Source of the DNA: Thermomicrobiales bacterium
GTDB taxonomy: Bacteria > Chloroflexota > Chloroflexia > Thermomicrobiales > UBA6265
Direction: 5' to 3'
Assembly: GCA_019637585.1 (NCBI GenBank)
Contig: JAHBVL010000004.1
Coordinates: 325,722-389,721 of the forward strand
DNA: 64,000 bases
The notes beneath the pieces are model-generated. The model was not told the DNA's origin. It worked only from the letters and a program-made list of their open reading frames with translations, and did no database searches. This document shows positions 16,958 to 25,944 of this stretch, piece by piece. Each line of letters opens with the position of its first letter. The first letter of the stretch is position 1. The translations under genes were made by a program, and so were the position numbers.

Positions 16958-17530
16958 GCCCTCTCGAGCATAGGGAGCGGCGATGAGGAGCGCTGAGAAG
17001 AACTGGCTGCTTTGATCGCCGGGGATACGAGCAACGCCTCCCCGCAGGCCAGCTGCCTCGATCTGCACTGGAGGACAGGCTGTCCCTTCTTCGCTGACCG
17101 CGTTCGCTCCCAGCTGGTTGAGCGCGTCGAGGAGTGGTCCGATGGGACGCTTACGCATGCGCGGCACGCCATCGATTCGGTAGACACCGTTGCCGAGCGC
17201 TAGAGTCGCCACCAGGAACCGCATGGCCGTTCCGGCATTGCCCACGAAGAGATCGCCCGATGGCGCCGGGATCGTGCCGCCTTTTCCCTGCACGACGAAG
17301 CGGCAATGCTCCTCATTCGATTCGACCGGAATGCCCAGCGTGTTGAGCGCCGTGGCCATGTACCGGGTGTCGTCGCTATAGAGCGCGCCCGTCAGCTCGC
17401 TCTCGCCCTGTGCCAGCGCCGCAACGATCAACGCGCGGTTGGTGATGCTTTTCGACCCGGGAACGACAACCGTCGCATCGACGGGCGAGCCGATCGGCTG
17501 AATCTCGAGCTGGCCAGGGAGTGCTGTCAT
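16952..17530 (-). CDS. aroA: EPSP synthase, N-terminal part (aroA split by adapter artefact)
   Basis: 192 aa up to the artefactual TAG. It begins MTALPGQLEIQPIG and contains the PEP/shikimate-3-phosphate site residues VVPGSKSITNRALIVAALA, then LFVGNAGTAMRFLVATLA, RMRKRPIGPLLDAL and DQSSQFFSALLIAAPYARE, all hallmarks of AroA class enzymes. The start ATG lies 9 bp after the stop of the M29 aminopeptidase gene, so the two are probably co-transcribed. See the adapter entry for why the frame stops here. Confidence 0.92.
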   Translation of the reverse strand: MTALPGQLEIQPIGSPVDATVVVPGSKSITNRALIVAALAQGESELTGALYSDDTRYMATALNTLGIPVESNEEHCRFVVQGKGGTIPAPSGDLFVGNAGTAMRFLVATLALGNGVYRIDGVPRMRKRPIGPLLDALNQLGANAVSEEGTACPPVQIEAAGLRGGVARIPGDQSSQFFSALLIAAPYAREGV

Positions 17531-17539
17531 CGACTGTGG

Positions 17540-18640
17540 CTAGACAACGTACTGGCCATCGACCAGGAACGGCTCGCCGTCGACTTCCACCCGGCCGCCT
17601 TTTCGGAGATCGCAGAGCATGTCCCAGTGAATTGCCGAGGTGTTGGTGCCGCCCGATTCGGTGTACGCCTCTCCGAGCGCAATATGGATGGTGCCGCCGA
17701 TCTTTTCGTCGAAAAGCATCTGGCGTGTCACGCGCTGGATGTCGAAGTTGGTGCCAAAGGCGAATTCGCCGATCACCCGGGCGCCTTCATCGACATCGAG
17801 CTGCCGCAGGAGAAGATCCTCCCCTCGCTCGGCCGACGCGTTGACCACCCGGCCATTTTCGAAGTCGAGGCGGATTCCCGCGACTTCGCGGCCGCCATAG
17901 ATGGCCGGGACCGAATAGGTCACGTATCCGTTGGTGGCGTTTTCGACTGGCGCCGTGAAAATCTCGCCATCCGGGAAGTTCTTCTTCCCGTCGCAGTTGA
18001 TCCAGGTGCGGTCCTTCACCGAGAGATGGAGATCGGTGCCCGGTCCGATGATATGAACGTGTTCTCTCCCGTCGAGCCAGTCGATCAGGCGTTGCTGTTC
18101 CTTGCCCAATTCTTTCCAGGCGGCGACGGGGTCGTCGGTGTGCAGTTTGCACGCCCGGTAGATGAATTCGGCGAAGTCGGCGGTGGACATATCCGCATCC
18201 TGGGCCATGCCGTCGGTGGGATAGAGCGTGAGCGTCCACTCGACTTCGTTGCGACCCTCGCGCTCCATGAAAGCCTTGAACAGATCGCCCCGCGCTTTCT
18301 GGAAAATCGCCTGGCGCTCAGGATTCACGCCGGCCAGGCTGCGGGTGTTGGCATCGGAAATGATCTGGACGACGACGTCCGCTTCGGTTCGGACGAACTT
18401 CTCGATCGGTGTCAGGTAGCTCAGCTGTTCGTCCGAGCCGAGGGTCAGCATATCTGCCCGCAGCGTTTCGAAGATCGGCAGCATCACCGGCAGGCCACCG
18501 AGTTCGAGCACCTCCCGGTAGACGGCTCTGAGCAGAGGCTCGGAAACGGGGCCACCCTGAATGGCCACGGTGTTGCCCGGTTTGACTTCAGCCGAAAAAC
18601 CAACCAGGGCTCTTGCCCACTTGCGCATTGCATCGTTCAT
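17540..18640 (-). CDS. M29-family metal-dependent aminopeptidase
   Basis: 366 aa. It matches thermophilic aminopeptidases (AmpS/aminopeptidase T, PF02073), cytoplasmic enzymes that release N-terminal residues using a co-catalytic metal pair. Visible family segments are KPGNTVAIQGGP near the N-terminus, the metal-binding NFPDGEIFTAPVENATNG, and near the end GTIHIALGEAYTESGGTNTS with SAIHWDMLCDLRKGG, supplying Glu, His and Asp ligands. Length is normal (family 360-410 aa). No strong ribosome-binding site precedes the ATG. It lies between gamma-glutamyltransferase and aroA on the same strand; a peptide-salvage role alongside the transferase is plausible. Confidence 0.9.
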   Translation of the reverse strand: MNDAMRKWARALVGFSAEVKPGNTVAIQGGPVSEPLLRAVYREVLELGGLPVMLPIFETLRADMLTLGSDEQLSYLTPIEKFVRTEADVVVQIISDANTRSLAGVNPERQAIFQKARGDLFKAFMEREGRNEVEWTLTLYPTDGMAQDADMSTADFAEFIYRACKLHTDDPVAAWKELGKEQQRLIDWLDGREHVHIIGPGTDLHLSVKDRTWINCDGKKNFPDGEIFTAPVENATNGYVTYSVPAIYGGREVAGIRLDFENGRVVNASAERGEDLLLRQLDVDEGARVIGEFAFGTNFDIQRVTRQMLFDEKIGGTIHIALGEAYTESGGTNTSAIHWDMLCDLRKGGRVEVDGEPFLVDGQYVV

Positions 18641-18673
18641 TGCTATCGAATCCAGATGTTATCGAAGACGGCA

Positions 18674-18704
18674 GACGCCGGATTCCTGAATGAAATCCGG
18701 CGTC
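18674..18704 (-). terminator. Hairpin after the gamma-glutamyltransferase gene
   Basis: A perfect 11-bp stem (GACGCCGGATT with AATCCGGCGTC) and a 9-nt loop lie in the 95-bp gap between gamma-glutamyltransferase and the aminopeptidase on the minus strand. The T-tract is weak, so partial read-through into the aminopeptidase is possible. Confidence 0.65.
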
Positions 18705-18735
18705 CCGTTATACCACGCTGCGATTGTGGTGCGAT

Positions 18736-20406
18736 CTAGATGCCGGCCGCCATTCCTTCGGCACGCGGATCGGAACCGCCGGCCAGCACGCCCGTTTCCG
18801 GATCGCGGGAGATCACCTGCACCGACCCGAATTGCGCCCACGGCTCCTGCACGATGACCGTATGCCCCCGCTCTTTCAGTCCGGCGATCGCTTCCTCGCC
18901 AACCTGCGCCTCGATCTTCACATCGTAGGGATTGCCCATATCGATCGGATAAGTCGCCGGGAACATCGACCAGCGCGGCACTTCGGTCGCTGCCTGGGCA
19001 TCGAGTCCGGCATCGAGCAGACCGGTGATCGTCTGCAGATTCCACTGTGGCTGACTGTCGCCTCCCGGCGTGCCGCCGACGAGGAAGGGCGTGCCTGTGC
19101 TGTCGCCGATCATGTAGCAGTTGAGGGTGTGCATGGTCTTTTTGCCCGGGGCGTAGATGTTCGGATGCCCTTCTTCGAGCGAGAAGCAATGCCCGGCCCG
19201 GTTGTTCAGCACAATGCCGGTGTCGCCAGCAACGACGCAGCTGCCGAATGCCGCCGAGACCGAGATGATCATCGACACCATCATGCCGTCTTTGTCGATA
19301 GCGCAGAGATAGGTGGTGTCGCTTTCGGTCATCGTGCCACCCGGCACAACCGTGGATGCCTTGTCCGGATCGAGCGAGAGCCGCCGTTTGTCCGCCCATG
19401 GCTTGCCGATCAGCGTTTCGATCGGAAAATCGACGAAGGTGGGATCGCCGCCGTAGGCGCGCCGGTCGGCGAAGGCGAGCTTGAGCGCTTCGACCTGATA
19501 GTGAATCCCCTGCGCGGAATCGATCCCGATATCGCCCAGTTTGAAGGGCTCGACGATGTTGAGCGCTTCCAGCAGCACCAGACCTGGCGTTGGGTAGCCC
19601 GTTTCGAAAATGGTGTAGTCGCGATAGGTGGTGGTGATCGGCGGGGTGACGGTGGCCATATGATCCGCGAAATCGGATGCCTCCAGCTTGCCGCCGAGCC
19701 CTTGCAGGGCGTTCGTCACGGCTTCACCGAGGTGCCCGTTGTAGAAAACCGCGTCACCTTCCATCGCCAGGGTGTGGATGGTTTTTCCGAGGTCAGGCGC
19801 CTTGAGCAGCTCGCCTGCCTGTGGAATCCTGTCATCGGGGAAGAACATCGCTTTCGACGCTGGGTAGAGTGACAACTTCTCCCTGCAGCTCTCGAGATGC
19901 CGCACCAGTGTGGGATTGACTGGATAGCCGTCGTGCGCATATTTCATCGCCAATCCGGCCAGCTCTTCCATCGGTTTGGTGCCATACATTCTATGCAACT
20001 CGCCGATTCCCGCCGGGAATCCGGGCACCGCCGGTGACAGCGGGCCTTGCTGAGGCATGACCCGACCGCCATCATCCCCATGCTCTTTCATGAACTCGAA
20101 GGAAGCGTTGCGCGGACCGATGCCACTGCTGAGCACGGAAACAGGATCGTCTCCCGGTTTGGACACAATCGCGAAGAGATCTCCGCCGACGCCGCAGGCT
20201 GCCGGCATGACCACCGAGGCCGTCCAGGCGCCCGCGATGGTGGCGTCGACCGCGTTGCCTCCGTGGGCGAGCGCATTCAGGATCGAGGAGGTCACCAGAT
20301 AGTGCTGTCCCGCTCCCATACCCAGTGTCGAGAGGACGGGCGTGCCGTGCCGGCGTCGCGCGTGAGGAAAGGGAACTGATGCGTTTCGGGGAAAACCAGG
20401 TGTCAC
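18736..20406 (-). CDS. ggt: Gamma-glutamyltransferase family protein
   Basis: 556 aa from GTG 20406, chosen because GGAGG lies five bases upstream; the frame extends further but that part has no start signal. N-terminal nucleophile hydrolase: the precursor cleaves itself before the catalytic Thr, here in TMTESDTTYLCAIDKDG (TTY in place of the usual TSH or TTH). Other conserved segments are GGNAVDATIAGAWTASV, CGVGGDLFAIV, PTPGLVLLEALNIVEPF and LVGGTPGGDSQPQWNLQTI. No signal peptide is seen, so it may be cytoplasmic like several YwrD-type relatives. Such enzymes hydrolyse or transfer the gamma-glutamyl group of glutathione-like compounds or act as acylases. The exact substrate is unknown. Confidence 0.9.
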   Translation of the reverse strand: MTPGFPRNASVPFPHARRRHGTPVLSTLGMGAGQHYLVTSSILNALAHGGNAVDATIAGAWTASVVMPAACGVGGDLFAIVSKPGDDPVSVLSSGIGPRNASFEFMKEHGDDGGRVMPQQGPLSPAVPGFPAGIGELHRMYGTKPMEELAGLAMKYAHDGYPVNPTLVRHLESCREKLSLYPASKAMFFPDDRIPQAGELLKAPDLGKTIHTLAMEGDAVFYNGHLGEAVTNALQGLGGKLEASDFADHMATVTPPITTTYRDYTIFETGYPTPGLVLLEALNIVEPFKLGDIGIDSAQGIHYQVEALKLAFADRRAYGGDPTFVDFPIETLIGKPWADKRRLSLDPDKASTVVPGGTMTESDTTYLCAIDKDGMMVSMIISVSAAFGSCVVAGDTGIVLNNRAGHCFSLEEGHPNIYAPGKKTMHTLNCYMIGDSTGTPFLVGGTPGGDSQPQWNLQTITGLLDAGLDAQAATEVPRWSMFPATYPIDMGNPYDVKIEAQVGEEAIAGLKERGHTVIVQEPWAQFGSVQVISRDPETGVLAGGSDPRAEGMAAGI

Positions 20407-20517
20407 GAGAACCTCCGGTGGTGCTGGCGCCGTTTCGGCGACGAAAGCGACTCGATCATGCGACAGTATCACCGAATGAGCGTCCGTGCTGGAATCACCA
20501 CGGGAAGCGGGAAGTCG

Positions 20518-21180
20518 ATGCGGAATGAACAAGCGCCGGATCAGCCGTCCGACCGCGCCGATGCCTATGCCGAATTCTTTCGATCGGCCGGATTCCTGAA
20601 AGGAATCAAGCGAACCGGCTGGGTCGATCGTGATATCCCGCTGGAACAGGTGGAATCGGTCGCCGCGCATTCATGGCGGGTTGCGCTGATGGCATGGTTG
20701 CTGGCGGCAGAGGTCGATGGGATCGATCGCAACCGCGTGTTGTTGCTTGCCTTGTTGCATGACCTCGCCGAATCGGTGACGGGCGATCTGCCTCCCTACG
20801 ATCCGGATGCCTTGCCGGCTCCGGACGATCCTGAACGGCGGCAGTCGTTCGAACATCGCCAAATCATGCCGGAGGATCGCAAACGAGCCAAGCAAGCGGC
20901 TGAGGATGCGGCGATTCTCGCGCTGATCGCCGAGCTGCCCGAACCAGTGGCGGCGGATATCGCATCGCTCTGGCAGGAAATGAGCGAGCGAAGCACCCCT
21001 GAATCCCGTTTCGTCAAAGAGATCGACCGGCTGGAGACATTTCTGCAATCGCGGGAGTACCTTGCGGAGTTCCCCGGGTTGCCGGTGTTGTCATTTCTGC
21101 TCGAAGTGCTGGAAGAGCTGAGCACGCCGGTGTTGCAGCAGGTTCGGGACGCGATTATCCCCACCCCTCAGGACGAGTGA
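20518..21180 (+). CDS. HD-domain hydrolase (YfbR/HDDC2-like 5'-nucleotidase family)
   Basis: About 220 aa from ATG 20518; the frame runs back to 20458 but the N-terminal extra is unlike the family. Metal-binding HD residues appear as SVAAHSWRVALMAWL (His), LLLALLHDLAESVTGD (His-Asp, then Glu) and FVKEIDRLETFLQS (Asp). This is the HD_3 pattern of YfbR-type deoxyribonucleoside 5'-monophosphatases and HDDC2. A role in nucleotide pool control is inferred from family. The 3' end overlaps the convergent NYN gene by 26 bp. Confidence 0.82.
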   Translation: MRNEQAPDQPSDRADAYAEFFRSAGFLKGIKRTGWVDRDIPLEQVESVAAHSWRVALMAWLLAAEVDGIDRNRVLLLALLHDLAESVTGDLPPYDPDALPAPDDPERRQSFEHRQIMPEDRKRAKQAAEDAAILALIAELPEPVAADIASLWQEMSERSTPESRFVKEIDRLETFLQSREYLAEFPGLPVLSFLLEVLEELSTPVLQQVRDAIIPTPQDE

Positions 21181-21841
21181 TCCGGCCATGGGCGTCGGTC
21201 ATCTCCACAGGGAATTGGGCCGCGGCCAGTGCTTTCAGGGTGACTTTCCGGTATTCGACATTCGGAATCTGGGTGAGATGCCAGGCCATGGAAACCTGCG
21301 GATTCAGCAGGATCGACGCGCGACCCAGTTCCTCGCACACCAGTCGCAACGGCGCCGCGAGATCGGAGTCGTTGGAAACGATCACCGCGATATCGCATCG
21401 CTCGCGAAACGCATCGGCCACCAGCCAGGTGGCCAGGTTGACGTCTGAACCCTTTTCTTCAGGGATGACCACCCACTCCTGGCGCAGGGGTTCGGCGTAG
21501 ATCGCCCTGGATGGTGCTGGTTCAGCAGCATACCGGCGCTTCTTGTGAATCAGAAACTGCCCTTCATGCAGCGTCAAATGCTCGATCGAGCAGAGGGCGC
21601 GCAGATACTCATGCTGCTTGGCGGGGGCGTCCGGGTCGACGGGAGTTGGTTTGAGCCTTGCGGTGAAATAGCGTATCTGCACGATATCCAGGGCGGGAAA
21701 CATCAATTGACAGTATTTGCCCAGATCGAGCCATTTGTACTTGCGCCAGTTGTGGGGTCTGGCCAGATTATTGAAGCATCCGTTGTAGAAGTTGAATCCG
21801 TCGAAGTAAACGATCGCCCGCGGACGGCCCTGAGGAGGCAT
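21155..21841 (-). CDS. NYN-domain (PIN-like) nuclease
   Basis: 228 aa, ATG start with AGGA eight bases upstream. AIVYFDGFNFYNG gives the first acidic residue of the PIN-like active site, EEKGSDVNLATWLVADAF the central conserved Asp motif, and IAVIVSNDSDLAAPLRLV the SNDSDL signature. This combination is diagnostic of NYN/LabA-type domains, metal-dependent RNases linked to RNA processing or phage defence in some bacteria. The C-terminal 40 residues carry no recognised domain. It stands alone and is convergent with the HD hydrolase. Confidence 0.87.
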   Translation of the reverse strand: MPPQGRPRAIVYFDGFNFYNGCFNNLARPHNWRKYKWLDLGKYCQLMFPALDIVQIRYFTARLKPTPVDPDAPAKQHEYLRALCSIEHLTLHEGQFLIHKKRRYAAEPAPSRAIYAEPLRQEWVVIPEEKGSDVNLATWLVADAFRERCDIAVIVSNDSDLAAPLRLVCEELGRASILLNPQVSMAWHLTQIPNVEYRKVTLKALAAAQFPVEMTDAHGRITRPEGWG

Positions 21842-21957
21842 GCGCCAGTCCTTTCACCAGGAAATGCGAAGACCGCCCGGAGGCGGCCATCGCGCCCTGC
21901 CGTGGTGGCGACAGGGGAAGTGATTCAGTATAGCAAGAACGGGTCAGAAAGGGATCG

Positions 21958-22287
21958 TCAGGCAGTCAGCGTTGCTTTCTCGACCTCTGCAAGGCTCGGC
22001 CATTCGCTCGTAGAATCTGCCGCGAACTGTAGCCACGACCGGCGCAGCGAAGTGCCGAGGCTCACATTTGTGAATGCCTCAGGGCTGTCTTGCCACTGGT
22101 AGAGGAGATTCTGGATGCGCCAGCCGAGTCGAAGTGCCGCCGAATCGGCAGCCATCCGAGCCTCCCACGACGCGTTCATAAACCACGTGTTGAATTCTCC
22201 AATTGAAACGACGCCTCCCTCCAGTTTGCCGATGTACTCGGAAAGTCTGACGAGCAGCGCGTCGCTATTTCGATGGGACTCACGCAT
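21958..22287 (-). CDS. Small protein of unknown function
   Basis: 109 aa. The composition is natural, with many Trp and aromatic residues (IGEFNTWFMNASWEARMA, LGWRIQNLLYQWQDSPEAF) and a predicted all-alpha character. No family recognised. The ATG overlaps, on the opposite strand, the ATG of a possible plus-strand frame (shared CATG at 22285-22288), and only a weak AGG precedes it. It lies in a patch with lower coding quality than the rest of the window, so it could be a recent acquisition or part of a decayed locus. Confidence 0.5.
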   Translation of the reverse strand: MRESHRNSDALLVRLSEYIGKLEGGVVSIGEFNTWFMNASWEARMAADSAALRLGWRIQNLLYQWQDSPEAFTNVSLGTSLRRSWLQFAADSTSEWPSLAEVEKATLTA

Positions 22288-22588
22288 GGTTCAGAACCTG
22301 TTCAATCACCTTGAACTCATCGATCTGGCAAGAGCAAAGGAGTACGGCGCATTTTGTCTGGATTGGACTCCCGCCGCGAACGCTTCGCTGGGTCGGAACG
22401 TCGTTTCAGTCCTGCTCAGATTCGTGTCACCGAATCAGGAAGTTGCCTTTGACGTCCATGGCTATTTTACACCCGAAGTTACACTGCTTGGTTCTGGCAT
22501 GCTGGATCCGAAGTCAATCGTGTTCAACCGGGCAGTTCACATTGCGGCGACCCACGTGACAACGCCGGTTCCTGTCGAGCCCTTGTAG
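22286..22588 (+). CDS. Possible small protein, unknown function
   Basis: 100 aa if translated from ATG 22286. The frame reads like protein (LIDLARAKEYGAFCLDW, VVSVLLRFVSPNQEVAFDV) but matches no family known to me. The opposite strand in the same stretch also gives protein-like fragments, one ending VVTWVAAM before a TGA near 22536, so either strand could be a remnant of an older gene. The ribosome-binding site is weak. Treat as tentative. Confidence 0.3.
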   Translation: MVQNLFNHLELIDLARAKEYGAFCLDWTPAANASLGRNVVSVLLRFVSPNQEVAFDVHGYFTPEVTLLGSGMLDPKSIVFNRAVHIAATHVTTPVPVEPL

Positions 22589-22911
22589 GTAAAGACCTCG
22601 CTCGAAATGTGTCCGTGCTGCCGCCCGAAGTCACGTGATACCCTTCGATCACTTGAGCAAAATATTTGTACGGCGATTCGCGAGTTCCATTCTCAACCAG
22701 ATAGGAGTGCGGGCGGCGGAACTACCGCCAATGCGCCATTCACCGATGCCGAACCAGTCACCGCTGCTCAGCAGTCAATGTTCGAAAAGATTGCGATGGA
22801 ACGCATCCTGCCGGGATAACACGATATCGTGGCCGGGACAGGTAACGCCTCTCGCGATTGGTCGGCTAACCCAGTCCGGAACTGTTGCAGATCCTGCAAC
22901 AACTGAATCTC
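22589..22911. other. Gene-poor stretch
   Basis: No convincing gene. Short open frames exist on both strands but lack start signals and family motifs, and the text has more A/T than the surroundings. The minus-strand reading of about 22540-22690 gives a protein-like fragment without a start codon, suggesting gene decay. A hairpin close to the right edge probably ends the LarA-like gene. Confidence 0.6.
22883..22901 (-). terminator. Hairpin downstream of the LarA-like gene
   Basis: An 8-bp stem TGTTGCAG with CTGCAACA and a 3-nt loop lies 10 bp after the stop of the minus-strand LarA-like gene. The tail is GTTCC on that strand, so termination strength is doubtful. Confidence 0.5.
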
Positions 22912-24204
22912 CTAGAACGCCGGTAACATCCCCCGCTCATCGAATGGCATCTCGGTGAAGTCGCTAAGCGCGGTGACTTTGCCCGTCGCCTCCAGCTCGG
23001 GCCAGAGCGGCTCGGAAATCCAGAGGTGTTCGACGTCTTTGGTGTTCGGGATTCTTGCGATCCTGGCGGTCTCGGTCCTGGTGTGCATGGCGCTGCCGAT
23101 GGCCAGATAGAGCGCCTGCCGGTCGTTGTCGATGACCATCGGCATGCGTCCGCCCGCCGGGTACTTCGACGTGATGACGTTCATGTAGGTGAAGACCGGA
23201 TCGACCTTATCCGCCAGCTGCTTCAACACGAAATCGCCAAGCCCGACACCGGTGGCATTGCCTTCTGTATCCGGCGTCAGGTCGCGGAAGATGACCCGGT
23301 GGATCTCTGGTTTGGGGATGATCTCGCTCTTCAGCAACTCGCCGGAGACATCCCGGTTGATCACATTGGGGTCGGCGCCGTCGCCGCTGATGTCCTTGCC
23401 GATCTGATCGACGAAAAGGACGTCGATTCGCTCGCCGGGCAACCGTCCCATCCGCTCGCGGGCGATCCTGAGCAGCTCGATCTCCCGCTGGTGAATGCGG
23501 GGTCCAGGGATCGCCTCGATCAAGCTAAGGTGACTGTGCCCGTTTTCCACAATGCCGATACCGAACGCCATGTTGACATGACTGATGGTGAAACGGCCGA
23601 CCGCGGGGATGAGCCGGTGGAAGTCCGGGAAGCCGTGACCGTGGAAGGTGTCGGCCCCCTTCTGCTTGCCGAGACCGATGGAGATCATCTTCATCAGGCC
23701 GGATTCGATCGGTCCGTGGAAGTCGGTGTGCGGTTTGATGCGGCCGACCGGAATCACCATATCCGCGTCGTACGCGTTCTTGTCGAAGTAGACGGGCACG
23801 TCGCCATCGGCCTCGCCGAGCAGCACAGTTTCCATACTCGACCGAATCGGGCATCCCATCGCCTCTTCGACGACGCCGTAGTGCGCGATGAGTTCGCGCT
23901 GTCCTTCGGCCGTCGCTCCGCCATGACTGCCCATGGCGGGGACGATGAAGGGGTCGCCCCCATACACTCGCACCTGATCGACGATCGCTTTTGTGATGTC
24001 CGCGATCCGGTGAACGCCGCGGCTGCCGCAGGTGATGGCTACCGTCGCGCCGGGCGTAATCGAGTCGCCAATGCCGGGTTTGGCGAATTCGGCCGCCACC
24101 GCGGCGGCGACATCGCCAATCTCCTCGCTGTTCAGCTCCTGGCGCACCAGCCGCCAGCGAGGCAGCTCTCCGCGAATGAATACGTTCAAACCGTCGAGAG
24201 ACAT
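22912..24204 (-). CDS. LarA-like (lactate racemase N-terminal/DUF2088) protein
   Basis: 430 aa from ATG 24204 (AGGAG nine bases upstream); the frame extends to 24927 without start signals. The fold is that of nickel-pincer-type racemases: TVAITCGSRGVHRIADITKA, GGDPFIVPAMGSHGGATAEG (the SHGGAT segment is conserved in the DUF2088 group), DMVIPVGRIKPHTDFHGPIESG and KMISIGLGKQKGADTFH (Lys and His positions that carry or face the cofactor in LarA). LarA itself interconverts D- and L-lactate, and relatives act on other 2-hydroxy acids. No larB/larC/larE cofactor genes are in the window, so substrate and cofactor use are open. It is divergent from the class C beta-lactamase-like gene. Confidence 0.8.
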   Translation of the reverse strand: MSLDGLNVFIRGELPRWRLVRQELNSEEIGDVAAAVAAEFAKPGIGDSITPGATVAITCGSRGVHRIADITKAIVDQVRVYGGDPFIVPAMGSHGGATAEGQRELIAHYGVVEEAMGCPIRSSMETVLLGEADGDVPVYFDKNAYDADMVIPVGRIKPHTDFHGPIESGLMKMISIGLGKQKGADTFHGHGFPDFHRLIPAVGRFTISHVNMAFGIGIVENGHSHLSLIEAIPGPRIHQREIELLRIARERMGRLPGERIDVLFVDQIGKDISGDGADPNVINRDVSGELLKSEIIPKPEIHRVIFRDLTPDTEGNATGVGLGDFVLKQLADKVDPVFTYMNVITSKYPAGGRMPMVIDNDRQALYLAIGSAMHTRTETARIARIPNTKDVEHLWISEPLWPELEATGKVTALSDFTEMPFDERGMLPAF

Positions 24205-24333
24205 GGCATCTGGCTCCTGTTGAAACCGTATGGGTTGGTCCCGCACTATCCCGTCCGGGGGCAACGTGCCAATCATCGACCAAACCCGCATATGATTCTG
24301 CCATGGTGTTGAGGAAGAACGCAGGAGATTGCC

Positions 24334-25674
24334 GTGGCTCTGTTGGAACAGCTCGAGAATACGATCGTTGAACAGATGGAGCGCTGGGAGGTGCCGGGCA
24401 TCGCGGTCGGCATTCTCCACGACGGCCAGATCGAATTCGTCGGTCATGGCGTGGCCAATGTGGAGACGGGAGCGCCGGTCGCACCGGAAACGCTCTTCCA
24501 GGTCGGTTCGATCAGCAAGGTGTTCACCGCCACTTTGTTGATGACGCTCGTCGACGAAGGTCGCGTCGATGTCGATGCGCCGGTGGTGACCTATGTGCCG
24601 GAGCTCGTGTTGCGCGATTCGGCTGCCCGGGAGGCCATCACCCTCCGGCACCTGCTCACCCACACGGCGGGATTCTTCGGAGACCGGTTCGACGATCATG
24701 GCGAGGGTGACGATGCCCTGGCCCGAGCGGTTGCCGCATTCGCCGATCTGCCCCAGCAGACGCCGCCAGGTGAAACCTGGACCTACTGCAACGCCGGAAT
24801 CGACCTGGTGGGCCGGGTGATCGAGAATGTGCTCGGAACCACCTTCGAATCGGCCATGCGGACTCGCGTTTTCGAGCCGTTGGGGCTGGAGCGGTCCACG
24901 TACTTCGCCCGTGAGGCGATTCTTCACTCAGTGGCCGCCGGCCATGCTGGCGGAGGAGGGGAGCCGGTTCGCACCGTTGCTCCCTGGCCCGTGCCGCGGC
25001 GCACCAATCCGGCGGGGGGCGTCGTTTCGAATGTCCTGGAACTGATTCGATTCGCCGGGTGTCACCTCAATGATGGATCGGTCGGTCCGGCCCGGATCAT
25101 CACGGCCGATGCGGCGATACGCATGCGCACCATCCAGACCGTGGCCGATTTCGGCCGCAGCTGGGGGTTCGGCTGGTTGATGCGACCGGTTGGCGACACC
25201 CACACCGTCGAACATGGCGGAGCCACGAATGGCTTCACCGCCAGACTCCTGACCGTGCCCGAGCGAACCTTCGCCATTGCCGTGCTGACGAATTCAGATA
25301 ATGGCAGCGCCGCTCACGGCGCTATCGCCAACGCCGCACTGAAGCAATTCCTCGATCTCGCGTCGCCAGAACTGCCGTCGGTGACCGTGGCTCCGGAAGC
25401 GGTGCAGGCGCTCCAGGGTCACTTCCGCCATGATCTGGCGGATATCACATTCTCGGTCGACGGCAACGGTCTGGTGATGAACAGGGTCGATCACGAACCA
25501 TTCCGGAGCGAGGACGAAGTCATTCCTCCCGCCCGGGCTCGGGCGCTTTCGGCGTCTGAACTCGTGATCGAGGAAGGGATCTACGAGGGAGTCGTTGCTG
25601 AGTTCTTCTGGAATGCGGACGGATCGCCCCGGTTCATTCGGATCGGTGGGCGTTTGGGATTCCCCGTCGATTGA
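24334..25674 (+). CDS. Serine hydrolase, class C beta-lactamase family
   Basis: 446 aa, GTG start with AGGAG six bases upstream. The three active-site motifs are present: SxxK as S59-ISK62 in FQVGSISKVFTATLL, YxN as TWTYCNAGID, and the HxG triad as TVEHGGATNGF. There is no signal peptide, so it is probably a cytoplasmic esterase or D-aminopeptidase-like member rather than a resistance enzyme. The last 90 residues form a lipocalin-like beta domain often found in this family (LQGHFRHDLADITFSVDGN). It is divergently transcribed from the LarA-like gene; the 129-bp gap holds both promoters. Confidence 0.88.
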   Translation: MALLEQLENTIVEQMERWEVPGIAVGILHDGQIEFVGHGVANVETGAPVAPETLFQVGSISKVFTATLLMTLVDEGRVDVDAPVVTYVPELVLRDSAAREAITLRHLLTHTAGFFGDRFDDHGEGDDALARAVAAFADLPQQTPPGETWTYCNAGIDLVGRVIENVLGTTFESAMRTRVFEPLGLERSTYFAREAILHSVAAGHAGGGGEPVRTVAPWPVPRRTNPAGGVVSNVLELIRFAGCHLNDGSVGPARIITADAAIRMRTIQTVADFGRSWGFGWLMRPVGDTHTVEHGGATNGFTARLLTVPERTFAIAVLTNSDNGSAAHGAIANAALKQFLDLASPELPSVTVAPEAVQALQGHFRHDLADITFSVDGNGLVMNRVDHEPFRSEDEVIPPARARALSASELVIEEGIYEGVVAEFFWNADGSPRFIRIGGRLGFPVD

Positions 25675-25800
25675 CAACCCGGCCGCCCGGATGATGCACC
25701 GGCGCCGCCGAGTTGTCCGGGCTGGATCGCTCTACATAACTATTGGCTCGTGCCCTCCCTGACCTTCGCTGGAGCGTCGACTGCTGCGGCAGGAGATTCC

Positions 25801-25929
25801 TCGACAAGCTCGGAATGACATGCTCTTGGATGGGGTCAGAACATCGACAAGCTCGGAATGACGTGCTCCTGGATGGGGCCAGAATATCGACAAGCTCGGA
25901 ATGACGTGCTCTTGGATGGGGCCAGAGTA
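25801..25929. repeat. Three tandem copies of a 43-bp repeat
   Basis: Unit starts fall at 25801, 25844 and 25887 (period 43). Each begins TCGACAAGCTCGGAATGAC and continues with a TGGATGGGG segment; the copies differ at only a few positions. It lies in the 270-bp gap between two convergent genes. The rest of the gap, 25675-25800, shows no feature. Confidence 0.85.
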
Positions 25930-25944
25930 TCTATGAAGCGTGCT

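Noticed and set aside
16226-17530. aroA as a genuine pseudogene or as two functional genes
   Set aside because: The only defect is a stop codon within an exact sequencing-adapter sequence; frame and length are otherwise normal.
17306-18739. 477-codon plus-strand frame opposite the M29 aminopeptidase and aroA
   Set aside because: The minus-strand proteins have clear family motifs; the plus frame is a high-GC shadow.
22607-22958. Small plus-strand frames of 70 and 107 codons
   Set aside because: Random-looking composition, no start signals, and one runs into the LarA-like gene on the other strand.
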